From positions 2,139,001-2,203,000 of the forward strand of contig CP107216.1 of NCBI GenBank assembly GCA_025757645.1: a DNA stretch of 64,000 nucleotides. The letters run 5' to 3'. The notes under the pieces are model-generated. The model did no database searches. It saw only the letters and a list, made by a program, of their open reading frames with translations, and was not told the DNA's origin. Shown here in pieces: positions 33,222 through 42,832 of the stretch. Position 1 is the stretch's first letter, and every line of letters starts with the position of its first letter. The position numbers and the translations under genes were made by a program. The stretch comes from Clostridiales bacterium. GTDB lineage: Bacteria > Bacillota > Clostridia > Oscillospirales > Oscillospiraceae.

Positions 33222-33250
33222 TTGACCTGACCGGGAAAAAAGCGTATGAT
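33222..33250 (+). promoter_or_regulatory. Promoter TTGACC-N17-TATGAT of the surface-polymer operon
   Basis: Near-consensus boxes with 17-base spacing, about 38 bases before the first start codon of a seven-gene co-directional cluster with overlapping or near-touching genes. Confidence 0.88.
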
Positions 33251-33287
33251 GGAGTGTAACTATCCTGAGAGAAAAAGAGGAAAAACT

Positions 33288-34721
33288 ATGCAACCGATAT
33301 CGTCGCAGGAAGCGGCCCGTCCGCGCTGGCTGCCCGGTGTGCTCATCAGCCTGTGTGCCGCGCAGCCGCTGCTGGATGTGCTGTCATTCTGGACGCAGGA
33401 TCTGGCCTGGGGCAGCAAGCTGACGCTGTCGCTGCGCCTGCTGATCTTTCTCGGCGTCATGCTCACGGGCTTCGTGCTCTCGGAACGCCGGCGCTTTTAC
33501 TGGATCGCCGCTGCCGTGTGCGCCGCACTCTATGCGGGGCACGTGCTGGCGTGCCTGCGCGCCAACGCTCCATTCACGACCGCGAACCTGATCTCCGACG
33601 CGACCAACTTCATCCGCTTCGCGCAGCTGCCGCTGTTTACGATCGCTTTTATCACATTCCTGCGCTGCTGCCGGCAAGGCTTTGCCAGCCTGGAGCGCGG
33701 CATCACCATCGCCTTCTGGATCATCGCCGCCGTCGAGCTGCTCAGCGCCCTGACCGGCACGGATCCTTATACGTATCCGGACAAGCGCATCGGCCTGTGC
33801 GGGTGGTTTTACTTTGCCAACAGCCAGAGCGCGATTTTGTCGATGCTCGTGCCGCTCGCGCTGTGTCCGGCACTGCGCAGCGGGCAGATCCGGCGCTGGC
33901 TGCCCATCGCCGTCGTCGGCTTCGCGGAACTATTCTGCTTTGCGACACGTCTGGCCTATATGTCCCTGTTCGTGACGGCGATCGGCATGGTCATCACGCT
34001 TGCGCTCACAAAGCGCGGCAGCGCAAAGGTCTGCGCCGTGCTGCTGCTGTGTGCCGCCGTCTGTGCGGCGGGCTACACCGTGTCCCCCATACACCGCAAC
34101 CAGCAGGCCGTTGCGGCCAACGCCGTGCGCAAGCAGGAGAACATCGACCGGCTGGTCGCGCAGGGCAAGGCGGAATTCGGCGATCAGGGGTATGCCTACC
34201 TCACCTATGCCTATGATGAGTACCTCGGCGGGACTGTCGAGCGCTACGGACTCGAGGCCACGGCGGAAATGTACGGATACTCCACCAAAGCTGCCGACAT
34301 CACGAATGTCCGCACGATCAAGATCAACTACTGCCGCCTGATGCTGAACACCGAGCCGCTTACCAGCCGCCTGTTCGGCCTGAGCTACGACGAGATGACC
34401 TACCATGGGTACTGCTATGACGTGGAAAATGACTTCCACGGCATCGCGTATCTGTACGGCTGGGCGGGGCTTGCGTGCCTGTTGGCTTTTCTGGGGTATT
34501 TCCTGGTCATCATCGTGTGCGCGCTCATCCGCAATGCCAGGCGTTACTTCACGGTCGAGGCCGGCGCCTGCGGCGTTGCGCTGTGCACCGCCCTCGCCCA
34601 CATTTATAACACCGCCGGCGTACTGCGCCGCCCAAATGCATCTTTTTATCTCTGCCTGATTCTGGCATCCATCTGGTACCTGATCTATATCAGAGATTAC
34701 GACGACTCAAAGGAGAACTGA
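33288..34721 (+). CDS. O-antigen ligase/polymerase-like membrane protein, copy 1
   Basis: 477 aa with ten or more hydrophobic helices and one larger loop (about residues 270-380), the architecture of Wzy/WaaL-type polymer ligases. The C-terminal part has DVENDFHGIAYLYGWAGLA and LRRPNASFYLCLILA, both shared with the next gene. Such proteins join or attach glycan units on the outer face of the membrane. The start MQPISSQEA follows GAGGA; an in-frame ATG 14 codons upstream is rejected. It is the first gene of the polymer operon. Confidence 0.78.
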   Translation: MQPISSQEAARPRWLPGVLISLCAAQPLLDVLSFWTQDLAWGSKLTLSLRLLIFLGVMLTGFVLSERRRFYWIAAAVCAALYAGHVLACLRANAPFTTANLISDATNFIRFAQLPLFTIAFITFLRCCRQGFASLERGITIAFWIIAAVELLSALTGTDPYTYPDKRIGLCGWFYFANSQSAILSMLVPLALCPALRSGQIRRWLPIAVVGFAELFCFATRLAYMSLFVTAIGMVITLALTKRGSAKVCAVLLLCAAVCAAGYTVSPIHRNQQAVAANAVRKQENIDRLVAQGKAEFGDQGYAYLTYAYDEYLGGTVERYGLEATAEMYGYSTKAADITNVRTIKINYCRLMLNTEPLTSRLFGLSYDEMTYHGYCYDVENDFHGIAYLYGWAGLACLLAFLGYFLVIIVCALIRNARRYFTVEAGACGVALCTALAHIYNTAGVLRRPNASFYLCLILASIWYLIYIRDYDDSKEN

Positions 34722-34722
34722 T

Positions 34723-36195
34723 ATGTCCGAAGAAAAACACTCCCTGCGCGAGCGGCTCGCGCCGATGCTGCCGAAGTTTCTGATGATCCTTCTGATCCTG
34801 CAGCCGCTGATGGACATCCTATCCTTCTGGACGGACCGGCTCGGTATGAGCAACACGATCACATTGCTGCTGCGCTTCGCCGTATTCGCCGTTGTGTGCG
34901 TGCTCGGGTTTGTGACCTCGTCGCGCAAAAAGGTCTACGGCATCGCCATCGCCGCCTGTGCCTTCCTGCTCGTCGGACACTGCATCTCCTGCTTCATCGT
35001 CGGCTACCAGCGCATCGTCTACGACCTGACCAACTTTGTGCGCGTCGTGCAGATGCCGCTGTTCGTGCTGTGCTTCATCTCGTTTCTGCGGGCGAACAAC
35101 AAGTGCTACCGCGCGTTTGAGACCGGCCTGATGCTCAACTTCTGGATCATCACGGCCTCGGTCGTCGTGAGCGTGCTCACACACACCTCCTCGGCGACCT
35201 ATCAGTCCACCAACGTTGGCATTCTCGGCTGGTACTCGTTCGGCAATGCACAGAGCGCGATCATGAGCATTCTCGCGCCCATCGTCATCCTGCTGTGCTA
35301 CCGCAGAAAGAACTTCCTGCTGTTCACGGTCACGAGCGTCGCCGCGCTGGCGCAGCTCTATCTCATGGGCACGCGTCTGGCATTCTTCTCGATCGCCGTG
35401 GCCGCGCTGGGCGTGCCGGTCGTGCTGGTGCTGACTGGCAAGGCCCGCACCTCCAAGCGCTACATTGCCGTGCTGGTGCTCATCCTCATCGCATGCTGTG
35501 CGACCTACAAGCAGTCGCCCATGTATATCAACCAGAACCGCTACAACGAGGCCATGAGCTACAAGCAGAACGACGCCGAGCGCATGATCAAGCGCGCCGA
35601 GGGCAACAAAACCGGCACTTCCACCGTCACGCCCGAAGAGCGCTACCACGCCCTGTGCACGATCTATAATTTCTACTCCCCGAATATGTGCCAGCGCTTC
35701 GGCACGGCGCGCGTCATGTCCGCCTACGGCTATTCCGATCAGGTCACGGACATCACGGCGACCCGCCACCGCAAGATCGTCTTCTGCGAGATGCTGCTCG
35801 ACGAGCAGCCGTTCACCTCTCGCCTGTTCGGCATGGAGCTCGGCCGCATGGCCTTTGACGGCGAGATTTATGACGTGGAGAACGATTTTCACGGCATCTG
35901 CTTCCTCTACGGCTGGGTAGGTCTGGCCATGATGGTCGCCTTCATCGGCTATTTCCTGTACCTGATCGTCAAGTGCCTGATCAAAGATTTCCGCAAATAC
36001 TTCACGGTGGAGGCCGGTGCCTTCGGCATCGGGCTGTGCCTGTGTCTGGTGTACGCCTACTTCACTGCCGGCGTACTGCGGCGACCGAACGCCTCGATCT
36101 ACATGTCGGTGCTGCTGGCCGTGGTCTATTACCTGACGCAGATGCGCAGTGAACAGCCGGACGCCCTGCCGGACGGAGAGGAGAAACGCGCATGA
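34723..36195 (+). CDS. O-antigen ligase/polymerase-like membrane protein, copy 2
   Basis: 490 aa paralogue of the preceding gene, one base downstream. The shared features include LQPLMDILSFWTDRL near the N-terminus, DVENDFHGICFLYGWVGLA and VLRRPNASIYMSVLLAVVYYL at the end. The central loop is lysine- and tyrosine-rich and differs from copy 1. The pair could act on different acceptors or work as one complex; nothing decides this. Its stop codon overlaps the next start (ATGA). Confidence 0.78.
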   Translation: MSEEKHSLRERLAPMLPKFLMILLILQPLMDILSFWTDRLGMSNTITLLLRFAVFAVVCVLGFVTSSRKKVYGIAIAACAFLLVGHCISCFIVGYQRIVYDLTNFVRVVQMPLFVLCFISFLRANNKCYRAFETGLMLNFWIITASVVVSVLTHTSSATYQSTNVGILGWYSFGNAQSAIMSILAPIVILLCYRRKNFLLFTVTSVAALAQLYLMGTRLAFFSIAVAALGVPVVLVLTGKARTSKRYIAVLVLILIACCATYKQSPMYINQNRYNEAMSYKQNDAERMIKRAEGNKTGTSTVTPEERYHALCTIYNFYSPNMCQRFGTARVMSAYGYSDQVTDITATRHRKIVFCEMLLDEQPFTSRLFGMELGRMAFDGEIYDVENDFHGICFLYGWVGLAMMVAFIGYFLYLIVKCLIKDFRKYFTVEAGAFGIGLCLCLVYAYFTAGVLRRPNASIYMSVLLAVVYYLTQMRSEQPDALPDGEEKRA

Positions 36196-37175
36196 TTTTC
36201 AGTGTTGTCATCCCGGTCTACAACGTCAAGGACTACCTGCCCAAGTGCATCGACTCCGTGCTGGCGCAGGATTTTGAAGACTACGAGGTCATCCTCATCG
36301 ACGACGGCTCGACCGACGGCGAGAGCGGCGCGATCTGCGACCGCTATGCTGCGGCGCACCCGGAGCGCATCCGCGCCATCCACAAGCCGAACGGCGGCGT
36401 GGGTGAGGCGCGCAACGTCGGCATCGAGGCGGCGCAGGGCGAGTACCTGATCTTCATCGACAGTGACGACTACATCGCCCCCGACATGTTCCGCGTTCTT
36501 GCCGACGCCGTCGCCCGCTTCGGCAGCGACATCATCGGCTTCGGCGCGGCGCTCGAGGCAGACGGCGTCGTGGTCAAGGAGCTCGTGGATCACCTGCCGA
36601 CCGACCGCACCTTCACGCTCGCCGACACGCCCGAGCTGATGCAGACCATGCCCTCCCCCTGGAGCCGCATCTGGCGGCGCAGCCTGTTTCTGGATTCCGG
36701 CGTGCGCTACCCGGCGCGCATCTGGTACGAGGATCTGTGCACATCCGTGAAGCTGCTGGCATTGGCCAAAAGCGCCGCCTTCGTGCCGGACATCCTGTAT
36801 TACTACGTTGACCGCACCAACTCCATCACGCGCAACACGAACACGGCGCGCAACGCCGAGCTGTTCACAGCCTTTGACAACCTGCTCGACTGGTACCGCG
36901 AAAACGGCCTGTTCGAGCGCTACTACAACGAGCTGTCGCGCCTGGCGGTAGATCACGTGCTGCTCGCGGCCTCGGTGCGCGTGCTGCGCGTGGACCCGGA
37001 GAGCGAACTGCTCGACCGCTTTCAGGACTATGTGCAGACGCAGTTCCCGGACTATCTCGACAATCCCCTGCTTGCGCAGCTCTCCCGCAGCCACAAGCTG
37101 ATCCTGCGCCTGCTGCGGCAGCGCAAATACCGCACCGTGCGGGCACTTTTTGCCGTCAAGGACAAGCTCGGCTGA
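36192..37175 (+). CDS. Glycosyltransferase family 2, first copy
   Basis: 327 aa. GT-A fold with FSVVIPVYNVKDYLPKCIDSVLAQ at the N-terminus, nucleotide-binding LIDDGSTDGES, KPNGGVGEARNVGIEAA and the metal-binding IDSDDY (DXD). The last 110 residues are helical with no membrane segment. It transfers a sugar (or a polyol phosphate) to a lipid-linked acceptor in the cytoplasm; donor and acceptor are unknown. Overlaps the previous gene by four bases. Confidence 0.92.
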   Translation: MIFSVVIPVYNVKDYLPKCIDSVLAQDFEDYEVILIDDGSTDGESGAICDRYAAAHPERIRAIHKPNGGVGEARNVGIEAAQGEYLIFIDSDDYIAPDMFRVLADAVARFGSDIIGFGAALEADGVVVKELVDHLPTDRTFTLADTPELMQTMPSPWSRIWRRSLFLDSGVRYPARIWYEDLCTSVKLLALAKSAAFVPDILYYYVDRTNSITRNTNTARNAELFTAFDNLLDWYRENGLFERYYNELSRLAVDHVLLAASVRVLRVDPESELLDRFQDYVQTQFPDYLDNPLLAQLSRSHKLILRLLRQRKYRTVRALFAVKDKLG

Positions 37176-37196
37176 GCGCCCGGACTGGAGGAAGCT

Positions 37197-38168
37197 ATGA
37201 AATTCAGTGTCATCATCCCGGTCTATAATGGCTGGGAATACCTGCGCGAGGGCGTAGACTCCGTGCTGGGACAGACCGGCGCGGACTTTGAGGTTCTGCT
37301 CGTGGACGACGGCTCAACCGACGGCGAGAGTGGCGCGCTGTGCGACACGCTCGCGCGCGAACATCCGGACTGCATCCGCGTGCTGCACAAGCCCAACGGC
37401 GGCGCAGGCGACGCGCGCAACGCGGCGCTCCCGCTCGCGCAGGGCGACTATGTGCTCTTTCTCGACAGTGACGACAGCTATACGCCGGAGGCGTTCACCG
37501 TGCTGGCCGCCGCACTGGACGAGACGCAGGCCGACGTGTGCTATTTCGGTCTGCGCATGACCGGCGACAACGACGGCGCGGTGTTCACCGACGACCTGCC
37601 GCTGCATACGCCGCTGACACTTCAGGAGACGCCTGCCCTGCTGCTCAACCGCCCGTCGGCCTGCATCGCGGCCTGGCGGCGCACCCTGTTCACGGACACG
37701 GGCATCCGCTTTCGCGCCCGCGGCTGGGGCGAGGATCTGTGCATGACGCGCAAGATGCTCACGGCGGCAAGATCCGTTGTGATCCTGCCGGACGTGCTCT
37801 ACCTCTACCGGCAGCACGAGGGCTCCGTGACCAAGCGCGCGCTCGACGCCAACGCCGAAATCATGGACGCGATCGACGACGTGCTGACGTGGTATCAGGC
37901 GCGCGGCCTGTTCGAGCAGTATGAAAACGAGCTCGGTAAGCTCTGCGTGGACAATGTGCTCTACGATGCGTCCGTGCGCATTCTCAAGGCGCAGAGCGCG
38001 CACCCACTGCTGCCGCAGCTGCTGGACTTTACCGCCGCGCGCTTCCCCGACTACCGGCACAACCCCTATCTGAAAGGCTATCCGGCGCGCAAGAAGCTGG
38101 TGCTGTCCCTGCTCGGGAAGAAGCAGTACCGGGCGGTGCACCTGCTGTTCGCCGCCGCCGGACACTGA
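37197..38168 (+). CDS. Glycosyltransferase family 2, second copy
   Basis: 323 aa, clearly paralogous to the preceding gene along its whole length: FSVIIPVYNGWEYLREGVDSVLGQ, LVDDGSTDGES, KPNGGAGDARNAA and LDSDDS (DXD). The ribosome site GGAGGA lies seven bases upstream. Two related transferases in tandem suggest a repeat unit of at least two residues. The flippase gene starts five bases after its stop. Confidence 0.92.
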   Translation: MKFSVIIPVYNGWEYLREGVDSVLGQTGADFEVLLVDDGSTDGESGALCDTLAREHPDCIRVLHKPNGGAGDARNAALPLAQGDYVLFLDSDDSYTPEAFTVLAAALDETQADVCYFGLRMTGDNDGAVFTDDLPLHTPLTLQETPALLLNRPSACIAAWRRTLFTDTGIRFRARGWGEDLCMTRKMLTAARSVVILPDVLYLYRQHEGSVTKRALDANAEIMDAIDDVLTWYQARGLFEQYENELGKLCVDNVLYDASVRILKAQSAHPLLPQLLDFTAARFPDYRHNPYLKGYPARKKLVLSLLGKKQYRAVHLLFAAAGH

Positions 38169-38172
38169 CACT

Positions 38173-39705
38173 ATGAAGCATCACAATCAACTGCGTTCCG
38201 GCTCTCTGCTCACGTATGTGCAGATGACGCTCAACATCATCGTCTCGGTCGCCTACACGCCGTTCATGCTGCGCATCCTCGGCAAGAGCGAGTACGGCCT
38301 GTACTCCACCGTCGCCTCGACGATCGCCATTTTGTCGGTGCTCAGTCTCGGCTTCGGCGGCAGCTACGTGCGCTATTACATCCTCTACCGCAAGGAAAAG
38401 GCGGACGATAAGATTGCGCGGCTCAACGGCCTGTTCCTGATCGTGTTTTCCGTCATCGGGCTCGTTGCGCTCGCGTGCGGCCTGTACCTGACGTTCCATC
38501 TGGAGATGGTGTTCAAGACCGGCCTGACGGACGCCGAGTACCACACGGCGCGCATCCTCATGCTGCTGCTGACGGCGAACCTCGCCGTGAGCTTCCCGAT
38601 GAGCGTGTTCAGCAACATCATCAGCGCGCAGGAGCAGTTCGTGTTCCTGAAGGCGACGGAGATCCTGCGCACGGTCGTGTCCCCGCTCGTGACGCTGCCG
38701 GTGCTGCTGGCGGGCTACGGCTCGATCGGCATGGTCGTCGTCACGGTGACGATCTCGGTATTCGTGGACGTGCTGCGGCTGATCTACTGCTTCGGCAAGC
38801 TGCACATTTGGGTCTCGTTCCGGAACTTTGACGGCGCCGTGCTCAAGGACATTGCTGTGTTCTCTGGCTTCATCGCCATCAACATGGTCGTCGACCAGGT
38901 CAACAACAACCTCGACAAGCTCATCATCACGCGCTACTGCGGCACGGCCGCCACGGCGGTCTACGCCGTCGGCCAGCAGCTGCACACGTACTTCATCTCG
39001 TTTTCGACGGCGGTGTCGTCCGTGTTCACGCCGCGCATCCATCAGCTCGTGCAGGACAACAAGGACGACAAAGCGCGCCTGCGCACCGTGCTCACGGAGC
39101 TGTTCGTGCGCGTGGGGCGCATCCAGTTTCTAATCCTGTCGCTCGTGTGCACGGGCATCATCTTCTTTGGCAAGCCGTTTATCTATTTCTGGGCCGGACC
39201 GGGCTATGACGATGCGTATATCATCGTGCTGCTGCTCATCATCCCCGGCATGGTGCCGCTGACGCAAAACCTCGGCATCGAGATGCAGCGCGCGCAGAAT
39301 CTGCACAAGTACCGCTCGATCATCTACGGGGCGATGGCCATCGGCAACCTCGCCATCAGCATCTGGCTGTGCCAGTACCTCGGCGCGATCGGCTGCGCGA
39401 TCGGCACGGCCGTCGCCGTCGCGCTGGCAAACGGACTCGTGATGAACATCTTCTATCAGCGGCGGCTGAACATCGACGTGACCGTGTTCTGGAAAAATAT
39501 CGGGCGCATGACGCTCGGCCTGCTGCCGCCCGCCGCGTGCGGCGTGCTGATGATGCTGTTTGTAAACCTCTACAGTATTCCGATGCTGCTCGGCGGCATC
39601 ATCGTCTACACAGCGATCTACTGTGCCTCCGTGTGGCTGCTGTCCATGAACGGATATGAAAAGGCCCTCGTCGGCGGCATGGTGCGAAAGGTGCTGAGAA
39701 AATGA
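38173..39705 (+). CDS. Lipid-linked oligosaccharide flippase (Wzx-like, MOP superfamily)
   Basis: 510 aa with about 14 membrane helices. The N-terminal pattern GSLLTYVQMTLNIIVSVAYTPFMLRILGKSEYGLYS is typical of polysaccharide-biosynthesis flippases. It would move the undecaprenyl-linked unit made by the two transferases across the membrane to the ligase-like proteins. The following gene overlaps it by four bases. Confidence 0.92.
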   Translation: MKHHNQLRSGSLLTYVQMTLNIIVSVAYTPFMLRILGKSEYGLYSTVASTIAILSVLSLGFGGSYVRYYILYRKEKADDKIARLNGLFLIVFSVIGLVALACGLYLTFHLEMVFKTGLTDAEYHTARILMLLLTANLAVSFPMSVFSNIISAQEQFVFLKATEILRTVVSPLVTLPVLLAGYGSIGMVVVTVTISVFVDVLRLIYCFGKLHIWVSFRNFDGAVLKDIAVFSGFIAINMVVDQVNNNLDKLIITRYCGTAATAVYAVGQQLHTYFISFSTAVSSVFTPRIHQLVQDNKDDKARLRTVLTELFVRVGRIQFLILSLVCTGIIFFGKPFIYFWAGPGYDDAYIIVLLLIIPGMVPLTQNLGIEMQRAQNLHKYRSIIYGAMAIGNLAISIWLCQYLGAIGCAIGTAVAVALANGLVMNIFYQRRLNIDVTVFWKNIGRMTLGLLPPAACGVLMMLFVNLYSIPMLLGGIIVYTAIYCASVWLLSMNGYEKALVGGMVRKVLRK

Positions 39706-40850
39706 AACAACGCTTGAAACGCCTGCTCGTGCGGCTGCTGAGCCTGCTGCCCGGCAAGCCGGTCATCCTGCTCGAGAGCGCGCCGCCCCTCGGTGACAAC
39801 ACCGGCGCCCTGTACCGGACGCTGCTGGCCCAGGGCTGGAACGACCGATACCGGCTCGTGTGGGTCGTGCCGGATCCGGCCGCTTTTCGGAACGTACATG
39901 AAAAGAACGTGTCCTTTGCCGGCACGCGGGGAACATGGGCGCTGCTGCGGCTGTTCTGGCTGCGCGCCCGCGCCGCTGCCATCGTGGACTGCAACGGCCA
40001 GCTCCAGAAGCTCCGACCGGAGACTGTGCATCTGTACCTGACGCACGGCAGCCCGCTCAAGAGCGTGCACGACTACTATTTCTGCGACCCGACGACCGAC
40101 TGGGCGCTGAGTCAGGCCCCGTTTTTTGACGCCGTGAACAGCTATGAATTTCACATCCCACCGGAAAAGCTCGTCACGCTCGGCTTCCCGCGCAACGACG
40201 ACCTGTTCACGCACAAATGCGACCTGAAGGACATCTTCGGCGCGGAGTTTGACCGCTTCGTCGTCTGGTATCCCACGTACCGGCAGCACAAGAACAACCT
40301 CGTTGCGACGACGGACATCTCCGTCCCCGTCATCCATGACCCGGCGGCGGCCGCGGCCGTGAACGAGGCCGCGCGGGCGACGAACACGCTCGTGATCGTC
40401 AAGCCCCACCCGGCGCAGGACCTGTCGCACATCCGCGCGCTGGAGCTGAGCCACCTCCGCTTCATCGACGACGGGCTCTTCGCCGCGCACGGCATCACGT
40501 CCTACGAATTTCTCGCCTGCACGGATGCCCTCATCACGGACTATTCCTCCGTGCTGTTTGACTATCTGCTCACGGGCAAGCCCGTGGGGCTGACGTTCGA
40601 GGATATCGACGCCTACGCCAAGCAGCCGGGCTTTGCCATCGACCCGCAGCCGCTGCGCGAAAGCGCGGCCATGCTCGACACGCCGGACGATTTCCGCGTG
40701 TTTTTTGAGCAGCTTGCCGCGGGCGACGATCCGCTGCGGGCCAAACGCATGCAGCTCACGAAGCTGACCAACCAATACACAGACGGACACTCCGCCGAGC
40801 GCGTCGCCGCGTTTCTGGCCGAGCGCCTCCGGGAAAGGGAGCACACATGA
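39702..40850 (+). CDS. CDP-glycerol:poly(glycerophosphate) glycerophosphotransferase (TagB/TagF type)
   Basis: 382 aa. Family motifs are LTHGSPLKS (catalytic His), the lysine-rich loop WYPTYRQHKNN, IVKPHPAQD and LITDYSSVLFDYLLTGKPV. A basic amphipathic N-terminus (KQRLKRLLVRLLSLL) suggests peripheral membrane attachment. It transfers glycerol-3-phosphate from CDP-glycerol, as in teichoic-acid synthesis; the next gene supplies CDP-glycerol. Whether it adds a single phosphoglycerol (TagB-like) or polymerises (TagF-like) is open; the length favours the shorter TagB type. Confidence 0.9.
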   Translation: MKQRLKRLLVRLLSLLPGKPVILLESAPPLGDNTGALYRTLLAQGWNDRYRLVWVVPDPAAFRNVHEKNVSFAGTRGTWALLRLFWLRARAAAIVDCNGQLQKLRPETVHLYLTHGSPLKSVHDYYFCDPTTDWALSQAPFFDAVNSYEFHIPPEKLVTLGFPRNDDLFTHKCDLKDIFGAEFDRFVVWYPTYRQHKNNLVATTDISVPVIHDPAAAAAVNEAARATNTLVIVKPHPAQDLSHIRALELSHLRFIDDGLFAAHGITSYEFLACTDALITDYSSVLFDYLLTGKPVGLTFEDIDAYAKQPGFAIDPQPLRESAAMLDTPDDFRVFFEQLAAGDDPLRAKRMQLTKLTNQYTDGHSAERVAAFLAERLREREHT

Positions 40851-41236
40851 GACGTGTCATCACTTACGGCACCTTTGACCTGCTGCACTACGGGCACATC
40901 AACCTCCTGCGCCGCGCCAGGGAGCAGGGCGATTACCTGATCGTGGCCCTGAGCACGGACGAATTCAACTGGAACGAAAAGCAAAAAAAGAGCTACTTCT
41001 CCTATGAGGACCGCAAGCGGATGCTCGAGGCGATCCGCTATGTCGATCTCGTCATCCCGGAGGAGAGCTGGGATCAGAAGATCACCGACGTGGACAAATA
41101 CCACGTGGATGTGTTCGTCATGGGCGACGACTGGAAGGGCAAGTTCGACTTCCTGAAGGACAAATGCGAGGTCGTCTACCTCCCCCGCACGCCCGAGATC
41201 TCCACGACGAAGATCAAGACCGATCTGCACACCTGA
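40847..41236 (+). CDS. tagD: Glycerol-3-phosphate cytidylyltransferase
   Basis: 129 aa, the exact size of TagD/GCT. Nucleotidyltransferase motifs are TYGTFDLLHYGHINLLRRA (HxGH), MGDDWKGKFDFL and PRTPEISTTKIK. It makes CDP-glycerol from CTP and glycerol-3-phosphate. It is the last gene of the operon, overlaps the transferase by four bases, and is followed by a strong terminator. With the preceding gene it shows that the polymer contains glycerol phosphate. Confidence 0.95.
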   Translation: MRRVITYGTFDLLHYGHINLLRRAREQGDYLIVALSTDEFNWNEKQKKSYFSYEDRKRMLEAIRYVDLVIPEESWDQKITDVDKYHVDVFVMGDDWKGKFDFLKDKCEVVYLPRTPEISTTKIKTDLHT

Positions 41237-41244
41237 ATGAGCAC

Positions 41245-41288
41245 AAAACGCATGCCGCCCGGCGAACGCCGGGCGGCATGCGTTTTGT
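41245..41288 (+). terminator. Terminator of the surface-polymer operon
   Basis: Perfect 19-base arms (41245-41263 and 41268-41286) around GAAC, ending in TTTTG. Confidence 0.95.
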
Positions 41289-41322
41289 CCCAAAGTCCTG
41301 CTCGGGCTTTGAGACAAGCGCT

Positions 41323-41365
41323 GGATTTTATCCGAGACGGGCCTTGCCCCCTCGGGCTCCCCCGC
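41323..41365. repeat. Dispersed copy of the core of the 7.1-7.7 kb repeat
   Basis: GGAT-TTTAT-CCGAGACGGGCC followed by TTGCCCCCTCGGGCTCCCCCGC matches the core of the tandem units at 7108-7721 except for a handful of positions. It is non-coding and lies between the polymer operon terminator and the SpoVB-like gene. A weaker partial match (CCCCTCGAACTCCCCCACC) is near 3208-3229. Confidence 0.7.
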
Positions 41366-41462
41366 TGCTCCATGATTTTGTCCTTGTGCATAGGTTTGCA
41401 GGCGGCATGTTTTTCCCTCCCGCGCCATAGAGTGGTACAAACTGCGTCGGGAGGTCGCGCGC

Positions 41463-42803
41463 GTGCACACAAATCGCAGGCTCATCGTCAACACCGCGCT
41501 CATGACCGGCTCGTCGATCGTGATGCGCTGCATCGGGCTCGTCTTTCAGGCATGGATCGTCGGGCGCATCGGCGCGGCCGGCATCGGGCTGTACCAGCTC
41601 GTCATGTCGGTGAGCGTGCTGTTTGCAACCTTCGCCATCTCAGGCATCCGCTTTGCTACCACACGCCTGATCTCTGAGGAGATGGGGCTCGAGCGCGGCG
41701 CGGGCGTCACGGGCGCGATGCGCCGGTGCGCGTGCTACGCGCTGTTTTTCGGCCTGTGCGCGGGTACGATGGTGTATTTTCTGGCCGAGCCCGTGGGCTT
41801 TCTCTGGATCGGCGACGCGCGCACGGTGCGCTCGCTGCGCATCACGAGCATCAGCCTACCGTGCATCGCGCTCTCGTCGGTCATGGACGGGTATTTCACC
41901 GCCTCCGGCCGCGTGTGGAAGCCGACGCTCGTGCACCTGATCGAGCAGTTGGTGAGCATCACGTGCGTGATGTGGTTTTTGTCCTTTGCGGCCGCCGGCG
42001 ACCTGGAGCAGAGCTGCGCCGCCGTCACGGCGGGCGGTGCGTGCGCGGACGTGGTGTCGCTGCTGATGATGGCGGCAGTGTATCTCCTCGACCGGCGCAA
42101 ATACCGCACGGGCGGTGACACCGTGCCGCACCTGACGCGGCGGATGCTCTCCGTGGCGCTGCCGCTGGCGGTGTCGGCCTATGCGCGCACATCGCTCACG
42201 ACGCTGGAGCACCTGCTCATCCCGCGCGGGCTCAAAAGCTCCGGCCTGACGGCCGACCGCGCGCTCGCGGGCTACGGCATCGTGCACGGCATGGCGCTGC
42301 CGGTGGTGCTCTTCCCCTCGTGCCTGCTGTACGCGCTGGCGGATCTGCTCGTGCCGGAGCTGACGACGGCGCAGGTCTCCGGCCGGTGCGGGGACATCCG
42401 GCGGCTGGTACGCGCACTGCTGTACCGGTGCCTGCTGTTCGCGTGCGGTACGGCCGTGCTGCTGCTGGCGTTTTCCGGGCCGCTCGGGCAGTTGATCTAC
42501 CACTCGGACGACGCGGGACGGTACATCCGGCTGCTGGCGCCGCTCGTGCCGGTGATGTATCTCGACACCGTGACCGACGGCTGCCTGCGCGGGCTCGGCC
42601 AGCAGACACGCTGCATGGCCATCAATGTGCTCGACGCCACGCTCGGCGTAGTGCTCGTGTGGGTGCTGCTGCCGCGGTTCGGGCTGGCGGGGTACATCTT
42701 CATTTTGTATTTCAACGAGTGCGTGAACTTCACGCTCAGCTTCACCTTGCTGCTGCGCACGGTGCGCCGCATCTGCACAGATGAAAAACCGCCCGCAGGC
42801 TGA
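41463..42803 (+). CDS. SpoVB-like polysaccharide/lipid flippase (MOP superfamily)
   Basis: 446 aa, about 12-14 helices. GSSIVMRCIGLVFQAWIVGRIGAAGIGLYQLV at the N-terminus and SAYARTSLTTLEHLLIPRGL in the middle match the stage V sporulation protein B group. Members are thought to flip lipid-linked precursors needed for the spore cortex or cell wall. It starts with GTG, supported by GGGAGGT seven bases upstream. It lies after the polymer operon terminator, so it is probably a separate unit. Sporulation use is inferred from the family. Confidence 0.88.
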   Translation: MHTNRRLIVNTALMTGSSIVMRCIGLVFQAWIVGRIGAAGIGLYQLVMSVSVLFATFAISGIRFATTRLISEEMGLERGAGVTGAMRRCACYALFFGLCAGTMVYFLAEPVGFLWIGDARTVRSLRITSISLPCIALSSVMDGYFTASGRVWKPTLVHLIEQLVSITCVMWFLSFAAAGDLEQSCAAVTAGGACADVVSLLMMAAVYLLDRRKYRTGGDTVPHLTRRMLSVALPLAVSAYARTSLTTLEHLLIPRGLKSSGLTADRALAGYGIVHGMALPVVLFPSCLLYALADLLVPELTTAQVSGRCGDIRRLVRALLYRCLLFACGTAVLLLAFSGPLGQLIYHSDDAGRYIRLLAPLVPVMYLDTVTDGCLRGLGQQTRCMAINVLDATLGVVLVWVLLPRFGLAGYIFILYFNECVNFTLSFTLLLRTVRRICTDEKPPAG

Positions 42804-42822
42804 TGCCTGCAGGCGGTTCTTT
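42787..42822. terminator. Bidirectional terminator between SpoVB-like gene and ribU
   Basis: Arms AACCGCC-C-GCAGGC and GCCTGC-A-GGCGGTT around TGAT, which contains the stop codon of the upstream gene. The plus side ends CTTT, the minus side TTTTTC. Confidence 0.85.
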
Positions 42823-42832
42823 ATGTACGATC

